NCBI RefSeq assembly: GCF_002216795.1
Contig: NZ_CP022316.1
Location: 2,170,001 to 2,234,000, forward strand
Direction of reading: 5' to 3'
DNA from: Brachybacterium avium
GTDB lineage: Bacteria; Actinomycetota; Actinomycetes; Actinomycetales; Dermabacteraceae
Length of the DNA: 64,000 bases
In this document: positions 60,963 through 64,000 of the stretch, in pieces
How positions within the stretch are numbered: position 1 is the stretch's first letter
Layout of the letters: each line of letters opens with the position of its first letter
Notes under the pieces: model-generated
What the model saw: the letters and a program-made list of their open reading frames with translations, nothing else
What the model was told of the DNA's origin: nothing
Database searches by the model: none
Made by a program: the position numbers and the translations under genes

Positions 60963-61307
60963 TCAGTCCAGCGCCGAGATGTCGCGGGGCTCCTCGGCAC
61001 CGTCATCGTTGTCGCGGACGACCATCCGGATCGGATCCACCTTCGTCCAGACGACGAAGAGGATGCCGACCACCAGCATTCCCAGGCCCGCCCAGAGGTT
61101 GGCATTGAGCCCGTCGGTCTTCGCGGCCTCTTCGGCGCCGAAGGCGAAGATGCCTGCGCCGACCAGGATCAGGCCGAACAGGGCCAGCAGGGTGCCGATG
61201 AAGTTGCGGATGTCGAAGGCGCCGGCGGTCTGCACCGTCGCGTCCGCGGGGACGTCGGCTGCGGGATCGCTGCCGGTGCCCGGGTTCTGAGGCTTGTGTG
61301 CACTCAT
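60963..61307 (-). CDS. small membrane protein partnered with the symporter, 114 aa
   Basis: This 114-residue protein has two membrane segments ('FIGTLLALFGLILVGAGIFAF' and 'LWAGLGMLVVGILFVVW') joined by a short loop, a Thr/Pro-rich head and an acidic tail. No family recognised. It follows the sodium:solute symporter gene by 22 bp in the same operon; a helper or stability role is possible. Confidence 0.75.
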   Translation of the reverse strand: MSAHKPQNPGTGSDPAADVPADATVQTAGAFDIRNFIGTLLALFGLILVGAGIFAFGAEEAAKTDGLNANLWAGLGMLVVGILFVVWTKVDPIRMVVRDNDDGAEEPRDISALD

Positions 61308-61329
61308 GAGTTTCCTCCTCGGTCCGCGC

Positions 61330-63027
61330 TCAGGCGAAGACGATGTTCAGGATGATGACCAGGACCAGTCCGATGCCGGCCATGGGGACGGGACGACGCC
61401 AGAACGGCATGTCCTTCTCCTCGGGATCGACCAGATCCGCCTTCGGGGTCTCCGAGTAGACCAGGCCCTTCAGCGCGTGGGCGGGCTTGGGGGTGGTGAA
61501 CCGGGTGACCACGACGGACACCACGATGTCGACCACGAACGCGGTGGCGGCGCTGACGAAGGCCAGGCCCTGGCCGGGCAGGTCGAACACCCCGAAGAAC
61601 GTTGAGGAGCTCCACAGCGCGACCGCGGCGAGGGTGCCGGAGACCAGACCCGTCCAGCCGGCCGCCGGAGTCATCCGCTTCCAGAACATGCCCAGGATGA
61701 AGGTCGCGAACAGCGGGGCGTTGAAGAACCCGAAGAGGGTCTGCAGGTAGTCCATCAGGTTCGAGAACTGCCCGGCGATGAGCGCGGTGAAGATCGCGAT
61801 CACGCAGGCGGCCGCCGTCGCGATGCGGCCCACCTTCAGGTAGTGCCCGTCCGGGGCGTCCTTCTTCACGTACTGCTGGTACAGGTCGTAGCTGACCACG
61901 GTGTTGAAGGCGGAGATGTTCGCGGCCATGCCGGCCATGAACGCGGCCAGCAGGCCGGCGATCGCCACGCCCAGCAGACCGTTGGGCAGCACGTCGCGCA
62001 TCAGCAGCAGCAGAGCGTCGTTGTAGGTGACGCCGGTGGCGGCCGCGGCGTCGGCGCTGCCGGCATGGTCGAGCTGCTTGTACTCGGCGAGCTCGCCGAC
62101 CAGGACGGCAGCGATCATGCCCGGGATGATCACGATGAACGGGATGAACATCTTGGGGAACGCGCCGATGATCGGGGTCATCCGGGCGGAGGTGATGGAC
62201 TTGCTGGCCATCGCGCGCTGGACCTCGACGAAGTTCGTCGTCCAGTAGCCGAAGGAGAGCACGAAGCCCAGGCCGAACACGATGCCGATCACGGACAGCA
62301 CCGGGCTGTCGAAGCCGGACAGTGCCTGGCCGGGCCAGGTGTGCAGCTGCTCCGAGCCGAGCATGCCGTCGGAGGCGATGCGCTCCTTCATACCGCTCCA
62401 GCCGCCCACGCGGTGCAGGCCGATGAGGGTCAGCGGCAGCAGGGCCGCGACGATCACGAAGAACTGCAGCACCTCGTTGTAGATCGCGGCGGAGAGCCCG
62501 CCGACGGTGATGTAGAACAGCACGAACGCCGCGGCGACGATCAGGCCCACCCACTGGGGCCAGCCCAGCAGGCGGTGCACGATCATGGCCAGCAGGTACA
62601 GGTTCACACCGGCGATCAGCAGCTGGGCGACCGCGAAGCTGATCGCGTTGACCAGGTGCGCCCCGGTGCCGAAGCGCATGCGCATGAACTCCGGGACCGA
62701 GCGCACCTTCGAGCCGTAGTAGAAGGGCATCATCACCACGCCCAGGAACAGCATCGCCGGGACGGCGCCGACCCAGAAGTAGTGCATCGTGGGCATGCCG
62801 TACTCCGCGCCGGTGGCGGACATGCCCATGATCTCGACCGCGCCGAGGTTGGCGGAGATGAAGGCGAGGCCGGTGACCCAGGCGGGCAGCGAGCGGCCGG
62901 AGAGGAAGAACTCGATGGACGTGGAGACACCGCGCTTGGCGTACCAGCCCACACCGAGGACGAAGACGAAGTACAACGCGATGACCGCGTAGTCGATCCA
63001 GTGTGCGTCGAGGAGGAGGTCGACCAT
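61330..63027 (-). CDS. sodium:solute symporter (SSS/SGLT family)
   Basis: This 565-residue transporter has about 14 membrane segments. Family landmarks: 'GRSLPAWVTGLAFISANLGAVEIMGMSATGAEYG', 'GGLSAAIYNEVLQFF' and 'AGLLAAFMAGMAANISAFNTVVSYDLYQ'. These are shared with sodium-glucose and sodium-myo-inositol-type symporters in bacteria. ATG 63027 begins 'MVDLLLDAHWIDYAVI'; AAGGAG lies 12 bases before. The solute cannot be decided. Confidence 0.92.
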   Translation of the reverse strand: MVDLLLDAHWIDYAVIALYFVFVLGVGWYAKRGVSTSIEFFLSGRSLPAWVTGLAFISANLGAVEIMGMSATGAEYGMPTMHYFWVGAVPAMLFLGVVMMPFYYGSKVRSVPEFMRMRFGTGAHLVNAISFAVAQLLIAGVNLYLLAMIVHRLLGWPQWVGLIVAAAFVLFYITVGGLSAAIYNEVLQFFVIVAALLPLTLIGLHRVGGWSGMKERIASDGMLGSEQLHTWPGQALSGFDSPVLSVIGIVFGLGFVLSFGYWTTNFVEVQRAMASKSITSARMTPIIGAFPKMFIPFIVIIPGMIAAVLVGELAEYKQLDHAGSADAAAATGVTYNDALLLLMRDVLPNGLLGVAIAGLLAAFMAGMAANISAFNTVVSYDLYQQYVKKDAPDGHYLKVGRIATAAACVIAIFTALIAGQFSNLMDYLQTLFGFFNAPLFATFILGMFWKRMTPAAGWTGLVSGTLAAVALWSSSTFFGVFDLPGQGLAFVSAATAFVVDIVVSVVVTRFTTPKPAHALKGLVYSETPKADLVDPEEKDMPFWRRPVPMAGIGLVLVIILNIVFA

Positions 63028-63387
63028 AGGAGACGTTCTCCTTGGGAGATGAGAAGGGCGCCTCGGAGCGCTCGCAGCGCCCACCAGGAGGCGGTGCGGC
63101 AACTGTACCGACGGTCGATCACGTTACCACCGGATGACACCGCCGGCGCGGGACCGGAGAGCCGTGCCGATGGGAGCGACCCGGGTGTGATAGAGCGTGC
63201 CGGACGCCGACCCCGTCCGGTCGTGCGGATCCGCGCCGCCGGTCATTCCGGGGCCCGGGTCTGGGCAGCGGACGGCGCATCGCGTAGCATCACGGGACGT
63301 GAACGTTCACGGCCGGATGTTGTGCCGCCGCGCAGAATCGGCGCCGGCACGCAGCACTCGACGACGAGGAAGGACGACGTACCAGCG
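63028..63387. other. divergent intergenic region, 360 bp
   Basis: No gene is supported. The region separates the leftward symporter and the rightward binding-protein gene. It contains the palindrome at 63298-63311, listed separately. GGAGAACGTCTCC just before the symporter start is a small inverted repeat overlapping its ribosome site. Confidence 0.5.
63298..63311. promoter_or_regulatory. perfect 14-bp palindrome, LacI-type operator
   Basis: CGTGAACGTTCACG is fully symmetrical with the central CG typical of LacI/GalR-family operators. It lies 77 bases upstream of the sugar-binding lipoprotein gene. Its sequence differs from the 49.4-kb operators, so a different regulator, outside the window, should bind it. 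Confidence 0.8.
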
Positions 63388-64000
63388 ATGAAGCCACGTC
63401 CCACCCGGCGCACCGCGTTGGCAGGAACCGGAGCAGGAATACTGGCAGGCCTCGCAGCCTGCGCACCCCCCAATCCGGGCGACGTCAATGCCGAAGCGGC
63501 CATCCCGCCCAGCGATGGGCCGGTGACACTAAGCTACTGGGCCTGGTTGAAAGACCTGCAGAAGGTCGCCGACATCTTCAACCAGAAGCAGGACCGGATC
63601 AAGGTCGAGACCACCTGGATCCCCGGCGGCAAAGACGGCGGCTACGCCAAGATCCTCTCCGCAGTCTCCGCCGGTGGCGGTCCGGACATCGCCCAGGTGG
63701 AGCTGCGGCAGGTCCCTGAGTTCGCCCTCGCCGGTGCCCTGACCGAGCTCGATCGCTACGGCTTCGACGAGCAGGTCGACGCCTTCGACCCCGGCGCCCT
63801 CAGCCAGGTGAAGGTCGGTGACTCCTACTGGGCCGTCCCCCAGGACACCGGCCCCGTGGCCACCTTCTATAACCGCGAGGTGCTCGAAGGGGAGCTCGGG
63901 CTGCAGCCCCCGGCCACGTGGGAGGAGTTCAGGGAGACTGCCGAGATCGTCTCCGAGGCCGGCAGGAACCTCATCACCCTTGACCCGTCGGACGGTTCGT
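63388..64000 (+). CDS. sugar ABC transporter substrate-binding lipoprotein, 3' end beyond the window
   Basis: The first 204 residues are present. The signal peptide has several arginines and ends at a lipobox cysteine C25 (LAAC). 'PVTLSYWAWLKDLQKVADIFNQKQ' and 'GGPDIAQVELRQVPEFALAGALTEL' are typical of MalE/UgpB-type receptors, and 'YWAVPQDTGPVATFYNREVL' fits the family. AGGAAGG precedes ATG 63388. The gene is probably first in a third carbohydrate importer that continues past position 64000. Confidence 0.9.
   Translation, partial: MKPRPTRRTALAGTGAGILAGLAACAPPNPGDVNAEAAIPPSDGPVTLSYWAWLKDLQKVADIFNQKQDRIKVETTWIPGGKDGGYAKILSAVSAGGGPDIAQVELRQVPEFALAGALTELDRYGFDEQVDAFDPGALSQVKVGDSYWAVPQDTGPVATFYNREVLEGELGLQPPATWEEFRETAEIVSEAGRNLITLDPSDGS

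Overview
The window is GC-rich, densely coded DNA from an actinobacterium. Codon third positions are almost all G or C, GTG and TTG starts occur, ATGA stop/start overlaps are frequent, and families typical of Micrococcales are present (GPP34, DUF3817, RlmC-type methyltransferase, a UgpC/MsiK-like ATPase). A Brachybacterium/Dermabacteraceae-like host is my guess; nothing in the window proves the genus. The layout looks like ordinary chromosome: about 55 genes, one tRNA, one small insertion-sequence relic, and no phage, plasmid or CRISPR.

Layout. 0-1.5 kb: uracil salvage (upp) and tRNA adenosine deaminase (tadA). 1.7-7.5 kb: two ABC importers, one SsuABC/TauABC-like (aliphatic sulfur compound or similar) and MetNIQ for methionine, separated by a 0.5-kb gap with 21-bp repeats. 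7.6-11.9 kb: an operon of two prolyl-oligopeptidase-family proteins. The downstream one has an intact Ser/Asp/His triad; the upstream one has lost all three residues. 12.2-16.3 kb: an XRE-type regulator split by a frameshift, a universal stress protein, tRNA-Ser(CGA) with an internally deleted IS481-family element inserted at its 3' end, and HPr. 16.4-31.5 kb: housekeeping and unassigned genes (TetR regulator, M20 peptidase, sulfurtransferase-SufE pair, asparaginase, RlmC, GPP34, a frameshifted HrpB helicase, small secreted or anchored proteins). 31.7-39.2 kb: BCCT transporter, RraA-like protein, BASS symporter, a frameshifted GCS2-family ligase, an FAD-dependent reductase and a hypothetical protein. 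39.2-44.1 kb: an aminotransferase IV, a SorC regulator, and a divergent cluster with two stand-alone EIIA-type proteins, a Nudix hydrolase and an aldo/keto reductase. 44.1-50.6 kb: a LacI-controlled carbohydrate locus (binding protein, two permeases, TIM-barrel epimerase, Gfo/Idh dehydrogenase) without its own ATPase. 50.8-57 kb: two small envelope proteins and a second carbohydrate importer that has an ATPase. 57.2-64 kb: GH15 glycoside hydrolase, S10 carboxypeptidase, sodium:solute symporter with a small membrane partner, and the start of a third sugar-binding lipoprotein behind a perfect 14-bp LacI-type palindrome.

How it fits together. Much of the window serves nutrient capture: sulfur and methionine at the left, carbohydrates at the right, with peptide breakdown, osmolyte uptake and small-solute symport between. 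The ATPase of the 52-57 kb importer may also power the ATPase-less 46-49 kb importer. Three genes (XRE regulator, hrpB, GCS2 ligase) are each broken by loss of one base in a short G/C run. This looks more like assembly error than three independent pseudogenes. No wholly new multi-gene system is evident. The most unusual items are the catalytically dead oligopeptidase translationally coupled to its active paralogue, and the IS481 relic that duplicated 15 bp of a tRNA gene while leaving it intact.
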